From the NCBI RefSeq assembly GCF_000204055.1, contig NW_006768779.1, positions 400,350 through 464,349 on the forward strand: DNA of 64,000 nt, given 5' to 3'. Position 1 is the stretch's first letter, and each line of letters starts with the position of its first letter. The stretch comes from Melampsora larici-populina 98AG31. Taxonomy: Eukaryota; Basidiomycota; Pucciniomycetes; Pucciniales; Melampsoraceae. The notes under the pieces were generated by a model. The model searched no databases. It saw nothing but the letters and a program-made list of their open reading frames with translations, and had not been told where the DNA came from. The position numbers and the translations under genes are program-made. Below are positions 34,800-46,096 of this stretch, piece after piece.

Positions 34800-35110
34800 C
34801 CATTGTCTATCAGACTGAGCCTTGGAACCAATGCCCCAAGGGTTCCCCAAGCCCCAAACCCTTGGGGTGCGGGTTCGGTCACCTTTTCTGGGACCGCAGT
34901 ACATTGGAGGCCCCATAGGGCTGGGCGCGGGGGGCCTAGTCCTCAAAGCCCTGATCTCATCTGCGGGGACCCCCGGCTTCCTGCAGGTTTTAGGCATTTG
35001 GGATAGGGGTTGGGGGGCCTCCTGGAAGCTGGGTTTCAATTGGTTTGGGTAGGGTTCAGGCACGGGGGGGCCATATCGGTGCGGGGTGCGGGTAGGCCAT
35101 CACCCATGTT
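34800..35110. other. GC-rich island in AT-rich surroundings
   Basis: About 300 bp with C and G runs (for example CTGGGCGCGGGGGGCC near 34,920 and GGGGTTGGGGGGCC near 35,005) sit abruptly between AT-rich flanks. Long open frames on both strands here reflect base composition. There is a plus-strand G-rich bias in the right half. No coding family, tRNA or rRNA segment was recognised. Confidence 0.6.
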
Positions 35111-37964
35111 TTTCGGGTTGGGGCTCAGGCTGAATTGTCTATTCTACCACTCATCTTTGGATGATGTCATAGGCTCTTTACCTTCTTACCGATTTCCTCC
35201 CATTGTGTTTACTTCATTGATTTTATCTTCTACAAGTTATCTTTTTTGTGTCCAACCCTCCCATGTTCCCTTGTTTCAATCTTATTATTGTTTCATATTT
35301 TCCAAGTTCAAAGCTTACTGTTCTTTGGTCGTTTTGGTTGGTTTTATTTTATTTTTATGTTGGCTATATCTTATATTATTTAAAACTTGTATGATGGTTA
35401 TTGTTCAGGTTTCTTTTCTATTGAAGTTATTGTTTGAACTTGTTATTAGTTTCATATTTTGTTGTTAAACGCTATGCTGTTTCATTTGGTTCATTATTAT
35501 CAGTTTCACAATTTTTACATTATCTTTGGCCACTAGCCACCACGTAGGATGTTGCTTGTTGTTCTCATTGGTCAAGAAATTATTAACCTTAGGCACTTTG
35601 CCTAGGAAGTTCTCCCAAACACCACATCTCACTGCTTCAGTGTCTTTTACTAAGTATTTTAGTAAGTTATTCCTGATCTCATTTCAAAAACATCATATTG
35701 GTTCATACAGGTTCTTTCATATGGTTTTTCACAAGGGTTTTAATGTCACTTTACCACTATTGAACCTGTTAAGGCTTTCCATTGGTATCCCTCAGATGTG
35801 GCACAATTTCAACAAAATGAATATCAAGGTGTTCCATGTCTTCATTCCTTTTTGAACTTTTGGTCAATAGATGAGGATAAGGGACAAGATCATTAGTTAT
35901 GCTCACAGTTGCCTCAATGGAAAGGGTGCAAGAGCAATAATCAAGTGTCAAAAACACCCACATATATAGATCTTGTGAGGGGGAATACAAAGAGATGTTT
36001 GATATTGAGTATCATGTGGTACAAGGCTCTCATCTGTGGTTCATGTATTGAATATCAAAAACTATACTGGTATTTCTGTACTCCTGATTTGGTGTCACAT
36101 TCTATGTTGTGATACCTATGGCCAAACCCTATGTGTGACAATGTGAACAGGGAGTATTAGGGGGTATTGCAATAGAATGGTTGCAAGTCAACCCAATGGT
36201 CAAACATCTGCCTTTGATTCCCACAGTTATGGTCTACAAATATTTTTTAAGAAGTTTTTCAAAACATCAGAAATTTCCTTTTTGTTGTGTTCTGACTTTC
36301 TGATATCCTGGCGTGTTTGAATGCCCCTCATGCCATACAAGTGCCAGAAGCCAATATGAGCTCACTGGTGTGTAATTGGACTCATCATCCACTGTAAATT
36401 CATCTTGCCTATCTCATCTCCATCCAATTTCCTCCACTTCATTTCACCAATTTCAGCTCCCTTGAATTTTTTGACATGAGAATCAATTCAATTCAAGTTT
36501 AAAAAGAATCAATCAATCAAGATACTAACTATTGACCTAGGTCATATTAGTCTATGTACATAAAAACCTTCTGACTTTCTGGTGTCCTGAAAAACTTCTG
36601 AAAAAACTCTGATGTTTTTCTGAATTAATATTGGTAGACCATAAATATTTGTAAAAAAACTGCAAATGTAGAACATAATGTTTTCCTCTAAATTCTTCTG
36701 AGAATCCAGTGGTGATACTGATTGTGCAAGGTTCTCACATAAGGAAGTACTTTTGGAAGACACTATCTTTTTACTCATCTTTCTCCATTGAGTTGATTCC
36801 AGAAGCACAGTTCACACTACACCCCCAAGAAGATTTGTACTGTAGCTTGTGACAGAGAGATCCAGTGGAGGCCGGACTGTGGGGTGATGCCGACTTGCAC
36901 AACAAGATTGAAATTATCACCAAAACTTCCAGTTTCTGGTTCAGAATCCTAATATTTGTGGTTTGATTTTTTCTTACAAATCATCCTTACAAATCTAGTC
37001 TATCCAGAAAGATCTCAATTGAATACTGGAACCCCCACATCCTTGCAATACAATGCAAGACATTTTGCCCATTTTGTTATAAGTTAGGTCTTGAGATACC
37101 TAAATAATTTTGAAAAAATCTGTGTCCCATGCTCATACACGGTGCCCATCTGGTCTGCCACAGAAATTGGGGGCTTAAGTAGGTACAAAGTATTGCCTTT
37201 TTACCCTTGAGGCCCCCCACCATCCAGAGTCTTATCAGCTGGCACAGTGACACTGCATGCACAAGAAATAAAGTATGATTCTATAAAGCCAGTGAATAGA
37301 GAAATCTGTGACCCACAAAAAAGGACAGAAATGTGCTGGTATATTGAAGAGTCTGAAGTATGTCATCTTCTTCTTACCAAACAGGTATATTCCTGTTTTG
37401 ACGTGGTACTTCTTGAGAACCATTTCTGGAATGATGAGTTGAGAAACTGCTACCTGAGTAAGGACAAAAGTGAGCTAGTTGAAACTCATGGCTCTTTGTG
37501 TGCAATATATATGTGGGCCACCAAAACTAAATCTCCTCTTGAGCTATGTGTTACCATAGATGTTATTTGCACTACCTGTTATTGTAAAGAATAGGTATGA
37601 TATATAAAATCCATGGAATGAGTGACTAGACAAAGGCAATGTCTAAAAAGAAGTTAGACAGCTGGGCATATATATATATATATGGAAGAAAAACTTGCAG
37701 GAAACTTGAATTTAGAGAGGTGGAGATTACTGCACACAGCATCAAAAAGTTCTACAAATCACTTGTAGGTGGCTCAGTATAGACCAAAAATTGTGTAGTT
37801 CAGAGCTTGGCACTGATATTCTATGCAAGCAAGATACAAAACTAGGTTAAACTCTCATGAACAAATATGCTAACATGCATATGGATTGGCTTCCCAAGAA
37901 ATCTTTGTGATTGAAAAAAGTGATTACCAGTGCAATCCATCAATATTTCTCATTGTTGGTGGAT
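35111..37964. other. Gene-poor AT-rich spacer
   Basis: T-rich plus-strand sequence with frames rich in Phe/Leu/Ser that look non-coding. A TA microsatellite lies at about 37,670-37,683. A 115-codon plus-strand frame at 37,247-37,594 has several Cys residues but no signal peptide or recognisable domain and is left uncalled. Confidence 0.45.
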
Positions 37965-40556
37965 CTACCTCATTGATGTGATCAGGACTTGATATTTATT
38001 GTGTATCATCTCAAGAAGGTACCATCCATTGTTTACCTCTCTTACCATCTTCTTGTTTGGATATGAAGATTTATTAAACCAGGAAGTCAACAATGCCAGG
38101 ATGTTTTCAAAAGAGAAATCTTTTGAACGGCAACCATTTGAAAAGAATGATAAACACATATCAAGAGCCTGCTTTTCCATGGTGTCAATGCCCTCAAGCT
38201 CTTTCCTAGAGACTGAACCTTTGAGTAAGTTGAGAAAACTCCTGAGATATTTCCAGCCATCATCAATCAAGTCTTCCAAGAGCTGACCATGTTCAATATT
38301 TGAATGCATAGCCACAAGACTCCCAAAGAAGCATGGGGTAAGCTCATTATACAGCTTCCTCACAAACACATCTGCAATGTGTATGCCTTTTGAATCAAAT
38401 CTGGGATTATTGGGCACATCTTTGGACTTTAGTGCTTCATTCAACTGATCAAAAAATTCATCTGAGTCCTCCCGCAGTGTTAACATTTCATAATGTTCTT
38501 TCCCAATATGAATTGCTGGGCGGTATAAAGCTCTCCATGTAAAATTTCCACTCTTACTAGCTTTTCCAAGGATTCTTCTGTTATGTTTTATTTGGAAGTT
38601 ATTCAATGGTGCTTCAAATGTACTGACACCAGTCAGGGGCTTCAACTTCAAGATATTCCTCTGGATAAGTATAGCAAAATTGTCAAGTCCTGAGACAATG
38701 ATTTTGTCTTGGTAAGTAGAACCCCTAAACCATCTTTTCCATAAACTCCAAAGTAATTTCAGTGTAATACGTGATGGGTGAGATAACTTTGTAGTATAAT
38801 GAAGTAAATTAGAAGGTTTAGATATATCAAAACACTTGTGAAAGTTTGTTTCCCATCCTTTGACCTCATGTTCAAGACCTACTCTGTACAACTGAGAAAA
38901 AAATGTTTGCATGAATTTGGTTCCATCTTGAATCAGTTCATCCTCAAGATTTGCTTCAGTATAGGTTTGAGGATGTAAGATCAACAATATTCCAATGAAA
39001 GGCACAGTCAATGTTTTGTATGCCTTGTGAATCTGAGGCCAAAAATCTATATCAGTTGATTTTACTACCTCATTTTTTAGGTCTTTAACAAAAATCAAGC
39101 TTTTTGGATTGTATGTCTTTAATTCAAGATTTTTTGATTCACTAAACAGCTTTATTGACTTAACCAACTTGCTATGGAAGTTTCTATCATTTACAAAAGC
39201 TTCTATTGGATACTTGTCAAAAGTGTCAATACCTCTGTTATCAGGGCCACCATCATTAGATTCCTCCAAATTTTCTGTCATAGATACTGTTAGATTGGGC
39301 TGATCATTTGACTTTAACATAGACTTTTTCCTTTTCTTTAGATTATTGCCCTGCTGTGTATCCTTGGATCCTGTGTAATGAGGAACTATGGGCCCTGGTA
39401 TACTTTCAGATATATCCTCAGCTGTGGCAAGCAGAGATGACGAGGCAGCTGGAGCATCAGCACCTGAAGGTCTGGTTTCAGGAGTCATGTGTTGGGCCTC
39501 AATTGTGGATGGAAAGGGGTATTTTTCTTGATGACTACTACCTTCCAATACATTTCTCTGCCATTCTGTTGGTGACAGTGGATGGTTTTTACTTTGCTTT
39601 GAATTTTCCACCAAATTGAGACATAATCTTTTGGATACAGATTGGGGTATAGTAACTATATCATGATTGTTTTGAGGTTCAATCAAATGAGACACTTGTT
39701 GCTCTCCTGGTGTTCCCTGTAAGAAAAGATTGTGGTTTGAGCCCTCCAATCTCACTGGGTTTGAGGATGTAGGCATTGGGAAATTATATATTGGATTGAC
39801 CTGCGGAATATTTTCTTGAGGAATATATAAACTATCCAGATGTGCCATTCTATGGATTGTGCTGTCTACCCAATATGATGGATTAAGGAGAAGATGTGTG
39901 GGTTCTGTCGCAGATGGGTAGAAGTGTTGGTTTTGAAAAAGACCATTATAACCATCCACTGAGAGATGTTCAGGTAAGGAATTCAATCTTGGAGAATAAA
40001 TGCTTTGTAGCTCTGATGGACCACAAGGTTTCCAAATATCTGAGCTTGGGAGATTTGCTGAACTCTGTCTCAGATCATTTCCCCATTGTGCACCTGGATG
40101 ATATTCATATTTTGGTAGATGCCCCATGTTTAATTTCTTTTTGTGCGGAGCTGCCAAAAACATATCTTTTATTGAATGTTGGTGATTTTCATCAGAAAGT
40201 CCCCGCAAGGCATTTGTTGAATGGGATTTCTGCAAGGTCCAAGAGCCCAATAAGTCACTGTTACATGAGTCTCCTGGGATTGTGTATGTGTTATGGTATA
40301 TTTGATCTTGTCCAAAAATTGGATCTTTTGAAGTGATCATGCCTAGTATCCCATGATCGAGAGGCTCTGGATGTGTTTGATGTAAAGTTGGATGAGGACT
40401 TTTACCCCGATTGAAGTCTTCAGGTGCTGTGAGATCTGTTGGAATCTCATTTTGCATTTTATCAAACTTGTGAGATATATCAAGGGTGTCCATTGGTAGC
40501 CCCCAAGTATGATATAATTTCCACAGAATTAGTATCAAGGTGGTCCAAGTGTTCAT
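37965..40556 (-). CDS. Unrecognised 863-aa protein with duplicated C-terminal module
   Basis: A single uninterrupted frame from the ATG at 40,556, unusual in this intron-rich window. Residues 7-20 are hydrophobic (LILILWKLYHTWGL) and may be a weak signal peptide with a cleavage-like site after GLP, but one Lys breaks the core. Residues 25-430 are His/Asn/Pro/Ser-rich and look disordered, with a basic LKKRKKSMLK patch near 404. The rest is helical and holds two copies of one module, about 505-635 and 725-855: each has a Phe-x-Gly-x-Leu start, a LEDELIQDG / LEDLIDDG segment, then RWFRGSTYQDKIIV / SWFNKSSYPNKKMV, and ends with Leu-I-x-x-N. I know no named family with this pattern. It sits alone in repeat-rich DNA, as lineage-specific rust genes often do. 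A secreted role is only a possibility. Confidence 0.75.
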   Translation of the reverse strand: MNTWTTLILILWKLYHTWGLPMDTLDISHKFDKMQNEIPTDLTAPEDFNRGKSPHPTLHQTHPEPLDHGILGMITSKDPIFGQDQIYHNTYTIPGDSCNSDLLGSWTLQKSHSTNALRGLSDENHQHSIKDMFLAAPHKKKLNMGHLPKYEYHPGAQWGNDLRQSSANLPSSDIWKPCGPSELQSIYSPRLNSLPEHLSVDGYNGLFQNQHFYPSATEPTHLLLNPSYWVDSTIHRMAHLDSLYIPQENIPQVNPIYNFPMPTSSNPVRLEGSNHNLFLQGTPGEQQVSHLIEPQNNHDIVTIPQSVSKRLCLNLVENSKQSKNHPLSPTEWQRNVLEGSSHQEKYPFPSTIEAQHMTPETRPSGADAPAASSSLLATAEDISESIPGPIVPHYTGSKDTQQGNNLKKRKKSMLKSNDQPNLTVSMTENLEESNDGGPDNRGIDTFDKYPIEAFVNDRNFHSKLVKSIKLFSESKNLELKTYNPKSLIFVKDLKNEVVKSTDIDFWPQIHKAYKTLTVPFIGILLILHPQTYTEANLEDELIQDGTKFMQTFFSQLYRVGLEHEVKGWETNFHKCFDISKPSNLLHYTTKLSHPSRITLKLLWSLWKRWFRGSTYQDKIIVSGLDNFAILIQRNILKLKPLTGVSTFEAPLNNFQIKHNRRILGKASKSGNFTWRALYRPAIHIGKEHYEMLTLREDSDEFFDQLNEALKSKDVPNNPRFDSKGIHIADVFVRKLYNELTPCFFGSLVAMHSNIEHGQLLEDLIDDGWKYLRSFLNLLKGSVSRKELEGIDTMEKQALDMCLSFFSNGCRSKDFSFENILALLTSWFNKSSYPNKKMVREVNNGWYLLEMIHNKYQVLITSMR

Positions 40557-43500
40557 CTTGTTTTGATCTACTGATAGGTTTTTGTAAAGGGTGTGAAAGA
40601 TGACTAGCTTAACTATTTTCCAGAAAGTAAATGTGCAATCAAAATAAAAAGTGGCAAAATCAGTCCCTTATCAAACAGAATTCAAAAAATCTAAAATGTC
40701 CCATTCATGTTTCATGTATTGAAAACATGTGTCAAAATCAGGAAAGACATTATTGAACTTGTGGCACAGTATGACACATCAATTTTGTTGAAACTCAGAA
40801 TAAATTAATGCACAGGGTAATCATGAAACCATTTAACCAAGGATTCTGGCTCTTACCTTCCATGCTTGCAAGCCTTTCCAAAACTAGGCAGTTCCACAGA
40901 ACGTCATCTAAGACGGATACAATAGAAAAGGAGCAAGAATGTTTGACAATACACCCTGTACCACACATGCCAAAGAAATTGAGATCATGCAGTGCCTAAA
41001 GGCTGTGTGGTACTGAATACATGGCGGGCCCTGGTGCATTTGTTAGGCATAAAGGGACCCTCATCCTGTACACACTCTGTATTAGTCAAGCATACTGTTC
41101 ATGTGCATTTAAATGTGCACTGAAGTGTATTTGTGATATACCTATAAGTGCATTTTGGGGTCCATATTAGACCATTCTGGAATGCCTAATGAACATGTCA
41201 CTGGTGTGAGTAGAGATATGTAATTCATGAAGACACATCATTTAACCATGAATTGATTGAGGGAGTCAGGCTGGGGGTGCAACAGAAAACCTGGCCAAAA
41301 GATGCACCTATGAAACTCACAAAGTAGGTGGGCACATCCAAAGCTAATATAGTAGGTTTGGCTCTTTCCTCATCTGGTCACATGAAGTACCTGGTTTTTT
41401 CAGTTCCAATCAAAGTCTCACTACCATTGGATTAACAATTACAAATTTGACGCACAACTGCCCAATTGAATACTGAAACAACTGGAATGTAGAAGCTATT
41501 GAAGTATTCCATGATGTATTCCACTGTTCAAATCTTGCAGCCCCTGCTGGGAATGGCTTTCTCATGGGCAGCTAAACCTGCCATTCTCTTCTCTAAGCAA
41601 AAACAAAGATTTTGTATGATTCCATGTTTTTCCAATTGCAATAAAAAAATTATTTTCTGAAAAGCCTTGAGAAGCACACACAGTGTGCCTAGTGGCGCCT
41701 GAGCATGGTCTTACCAAGAAAAAAGATATGCTGGAGCACCTTTTTTAAAAAGACACTCCCAGAGTGAGTTGGATTTGGAAGGCCTTGAATGGTTAAATGC
41801 AATGCATTGAGCAAAAGCACTTGCAATCCTGGCTTCAAATCTCATTGGTCCTGTCTCTCCCAAACCACTGGACAATCTTGACTGAGTTATAAGGCATGTG
41901 ACAAAAGCATTTGTTCTATATATACAACACTAGAGACTACGCGGGCATGCCCGCCACAGGTCACTGGTGAAACACAACCTATACTCCATACAGAGTTGGA
42001 TTATATAATTTGAAACCTACTCTGCCATTTAGGCCAATTGTGTCTATTTAACTCACCACAGTCCCAAATGTAATCATTGCCCTGTCACAGTTTTTTGTTT
42101 GACGCGAATTAACCATCTCAACAGTCTGGGTTGTTTTCACCAAGCAAGAAGTCAATTGTTTTCCTATTACCCAATATTTCAAGGAATAGTGCCTATGCTT
42201 GACAATGAGTAAAGTATGTAAGTACAATCATGAAACCTGTTCAAAGGTCCTTAACAAGATTCATTACAACCCTTTGTTTCCCAGGACATGACATATTCCA
42301 CTATTTATGTTTGTAGGTAATACATCTGAATAGTAGGTTTTGTGAGCGTACAAGGTTTGAATGATCACGAGGTGTTCTCAGTAGGCAGTAAGAGAACACA
42401 AGTGAGAGTGCAAAGCAAAGATACCTATGGGTACACAAAACAAAAGTAAGAATGAATGAAGAATAAAAGAGAACAATATATTGAGGAGAACATTCATTCT
42501 TATATACTAAAATAAGTGTGTAAGACCTTGGTGCAAGATTGTTAGATTGAAGAATGAATCAAATAAGTGATGCCTTGTTATAATGAAATGTAGCGTAAGA
42601 TAATTAAGTATGAAAATGAGATTACTAAGGAAGATAAGTAAAAGCAAATATCTTTATAGGTTTCAAGCAGGTGTATCATTCACAGCTTTCACTTTTGATG
42701 GAGCCAAAACAATAGTCGACATTAGGAGATGAATACAAACTACCAGGTTAGAAAATGGTATCTATACACAAGATAAAGCGCAAATGAGGTGATATTGAAG
42801 AGCAGAGGATAAAGATGTTGAAGTAGGGTTCAGGGGTTTGGAAGAATGTGGATCAAGGTTTGGTGATAGAAAGAAGATGGAAAATTTAGCAGGATATGAT
42901 TTCAAAGGTGATATTGGTGAATTTTGATTTTGACTTGTTCTGGACGAGGGATATGAGAGCATCTTTTATAGACAAAGATGTGGGCCAACATCTTGTCCAG
43001 TACCAAATCAAAAAGCACCCAGCACATTGCAAAATCACAAGAACTGCAAACAAAAGGTAAGTACATTAGGAAGCATGGCATACATATACAGTGGATGATA
43101 ACAAAGATCGACTTAAGTTAATGCACATTACATGCTATGTAGTTACTCAATATCAAAAGAATGAGTAAACAAAAGGCCAAATGCGCAAGCTGCTATAAAA
43201 AAGTAGCAAAAGGAATAAAAGCGACTGTGTATTGAGTGGAGTCCGCAACAAAAACTGGATATCAAAAGAAAACTAATGGGACAGGCAAAAGCAACTGGAG
43301 CCTCACATAAGCAAAGGGACCCGACTGACGGATAAAATGAGAGACCCGAACTCATGCGGGCCTGTTCTATATTTTTATATATTAGATTGTTGTTCTCAAC
43401 ACAATACCAGATGTACACTAAGTGTGATATGTGATAATAAAAGCCAATAAATTGTTAGAGTCCTGTGTAAAACACACATCAAAGCTTTACAATTCCTCAT

Positions 43501-43585
43501 ATTGTCATTATTTTTTCCTAGATCAATGACCAGAAGCTCCATCAAAGTCTTACAATATGCTTTTTGTCAGGATTCCTTCAACAGT
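40557..43585. other. Repeat-like spacer, no gene seen
   Basis: No convincing exon. At 41,941-41,954 there is a perfect 14-bp palindrome GCGGGCATGCCCGC preceded by TCTATATATACAACAC, and near 43,345-43,385 a GC hairpin (CCCG...CGGG) followed by an AT-rich tail, in mirrored order. The 1.4 kb between them may be one mobile unit. The 66-codon minus-strand frame at 42,762-42,962 is low complexity. Confidence 0.4.
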
Positions 43586-43636
43586 TACGGTACTCAAAAC
43601 AACCAGGTCCGAGCTACCTTTGTCCAAAACCTACTT
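43586..43636 (+). repeat. Harbinger left terminal inverted repeat
   Basis: 51 bp starting TACGGTACTC; pairs with 47,837-47,887. Sole mismatch: A here against G on the inverted right copy at position 41. Confidence 0.92.
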
Positions 43637-43835
43637 TCTAGATCATTCTATGTCTCTGCTGAAATAGGTTTTTTTTGAACATACACGCCAGCACCTAGTT
43701 TGTAAGCTTGATTTCCCACCCCGCTCTTCGGGTCTCCACTCTCCCTACCCGCTATTCAGGTCTCCAATCTCTCGCCAGTCCTCTGGTAACTCTTCTCTCT
43801 CACCATCTACCCAGCCTCACGCTCCAACGGTTCAA

Positions 43836-45405
43836 ATGACTTCCAAGTCTCCTTCGGATCCGGTTCCCAAACGTGGCAGTCGTCGGACCAAACCAACTAC
43901 GGATGATCCCAGCGCGAATCCACCTCACCACGCAGCAGTTATGAGACAGAGACAGGTTTCGTGGCTTAAAGATCTCAACAAGGAGGGTAAAAATTCACTT
44001 GAAGGCATCGTTCAATGGTTGGGACTTACTTGGGGCGATCAAGACGGTCCAGAAGATGTGATTTGGATGTGTATGAATGCTTCTGATATGATCTCGACCA
44101 ATTACTCTGCATACCGAGCAGGCATTCCAAGTAAGAAAGAGTGCTCCGAGAGATGTGCCAAGTATCTCGTGGCGAAGGGTTTTATTGCTCGTACCTGGAA
44201 GGGCTGCAAGCAGCAGGTACGGCTTTTGTTAATCTTCTTCTCAAATTTCCCGTTTCTGACAGTCAAATCTTCCCACCTAGATTGAACTTTTCAAAACCAA
44301 GTTTCGAACCGCTCAAGGGTGGCGTAAACAGACCAGAGCTGGGATCTTGGCGCAGGCCGAGGATGATATCAATGACTTACAAGCCAATCCTGAAGTAGAG
44401 TACGATGATGATACCGGTGATGCCATCAGATCGAAGGCTGCCAGTACAACCAACGGTAAGGTTTTTGTTTATGTGTTTTATGATTCACCTATACTAACGT
44501 CTTCTCCTACTCCGTGTCAGAAATGTTGAAACGGTTATGTCGGTTTTACGAAGAGCTTGAACCGCTCATGGGTGACCGTCCTGGAAACGAACCACTAGCT
44601 ACTGCCGAGGTGTTTCACTCTGCCCAATTGAATCCCACCACAGCCAACGCTCCGAGTGCCCAGCCTACCCCAAACAAAACCGAGTCAACTGACTATTCTC
44701 TCACTTTGACCGAGTCCATGGCTTTTGATGAATCTTGGAACGCGACCCCCCCCCATCAGCCGATCGCCCTCTCCTGATCCTTCCTTGCAAACACCTGATC
44801 CAGAAGATATTCTGCCACCCATGCTCAAACGCCCATCGAGCATCAGTATTTCCAGTAGTAGCCACACTCGACCGATGCCCCCTGCTGTCTTTAAACAACC
44901 TGCTAGCGAGACTCCTCAAAGACCATCTACCTCCAAGAAGAATGATATAACTAAATCAGTCCGATCATCCTTGCCTACCATGTCAGACTTAAAAGAACTT
45001 ACTGGAGACCGAAAGAAGGACGCCAGTGACCACCAGGATCTGAAAGACCAAATGGCCACCTCGACTCAAGCCTTCATCTCTTTCCTTGGATCTCGATTGG
45101 ACGGCTTGCCAGCTAGAAATGACAAGCGAGGCAATGATGGCGAACTCTCTCCTGAAGCCGTTGCCAAAAAAAGGGCCTTAGACGAGCAGCTTGTAACCAA
45201 GCAGGCTGAGTTGAGCCTGCTCAAGCTTGATCGCGAACTTAAAGCTGAAAGAGCCGCGGTCGAAGCACTCAAACAGGGTCCATCATCGGTTGACAAACTC
45301 ACTATGGCGCGCGAAAAGATTCAATGGGTGACTCAGCTTATCTTGGCAGGAATGTCTAAAGAAGAGGCGATGAAGCTTGCAGATGAGATGGCCGCTGGCC
45401 TTTAA
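43836..45405 (+). pseudogene. Harbinger ORF1, DNA-binding partner protein, frameshifted at a C9 tract
   Basis: Exon 1 43836-44216, exon 2 44281-44455, and exon 3 from 44521, joined by GTACGG...CACCTAG and GTAAGG...GTGTCAG introns in phase. The N-terminal part (HHAAVMRQRQVSWLKDL to WKGCKQQIELFKTKFRTAQGW) resembles the helical SANT/trihelix-like domain of Harbinger accessory proteins; the C-terminus has a long coiled coil (about 45,170-45,290) followed by a helical end (WVTQLILAGMSKEEAMKLAD), like the NAM-associated C-terminal region of such proteins. At 44,746-44,754 a run of nine C shifts the frame, which then stops at 44,777, while the other frame carries on to 45,405. An eight-C tract would read through, so this may be a real mutation or a sequencing error. 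In related elements this protein brings the transposase to the nucleus and to the ends. Confidence 0.75.
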
Positions 45406-45787
45406 TCGCCATTTGTTTGCGCGACTATTACTAAAATTTTCAATATATCTTATAATATAATTATACTCTAATATCAATTTGTGTGCGCAAGTGTTAAACC
45501 AGTTGTTTTTGTGCAAGACTTCCAAAATTTGGTTCTAGGCCTGATATCTAAATGTGTGCGCAACTTATGTGTGATTCTTTGTTTGTCTGCTGGTCGTAAG
45601 AAATACAAGGAGTGCTTCCAAATAATTTGCTGAGAACTATTGATGAACACCAAGTGCCAACCAAGTAATTGAAATACTCGGAGCAGATCTTTATCAAGAT
45701 TTTAGACTTGAAAAGTTTTTCCAAGTCATCAAAATAACTTGGATCAGATCTTTATCAAGTTTTGAGGCTTGGTAGAGATCTGATCGT

Positions 45788-45925
45788 CTCGGCAAGTTCA
45801 AATCTCAGAAGAGAATCACCAACTTTCTTTTTTCGAAAACTCGGCAAATTCAAATCTCTGAAAAAAATCTTTCGAATACTCGGCAAATTCAAATCTCTGA
45901 AGAAAATCACCAACTTTTTTTTTAT
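45788..45925 (+). repeat. Three imperfect tandem copies around CTCGGCAAATTCAAATCTCTGA
   Basis: Copies start at 45,788, 45,840 and 45,879 (spacings 52 and 39). Each has the core GGCAAATTCAAATCTCTGAA or a close variant followed by AATC. They lie between the two converging Harbinger genes, in a 690-bp stretch with no other gene, and may form part of their 3' ends. Confidence 0.7.
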
Positions 45926-46096
45926 TTCAATTTACCAAACAACATCAAATAAATTCATATCAAAAAACTTTTACTGATTTTTTTAATAGCTACCTAAATA
46001 ACAATGAAACACTTGCTTGCACTAAATTTTTTAATTTGATTATAACTGAACCACAAAATCGATCAAAACTTTGGTTACAAAAAGATAAGATTGCTT

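Noticed and set aside
34755..35063. Long overlapping frames on both strands in the GC-rich island
   Set aside because: GC-rich sequence has few stops by chance; frames are open on both strands at once with no domain.
37247..37594. 115-codon plus-strand Cys-containing frame, considered as a small secreted protein
   Set aside because: It lacks a signal peptide and shows no regular Cys spacing; it lies in repeat-like sequence.
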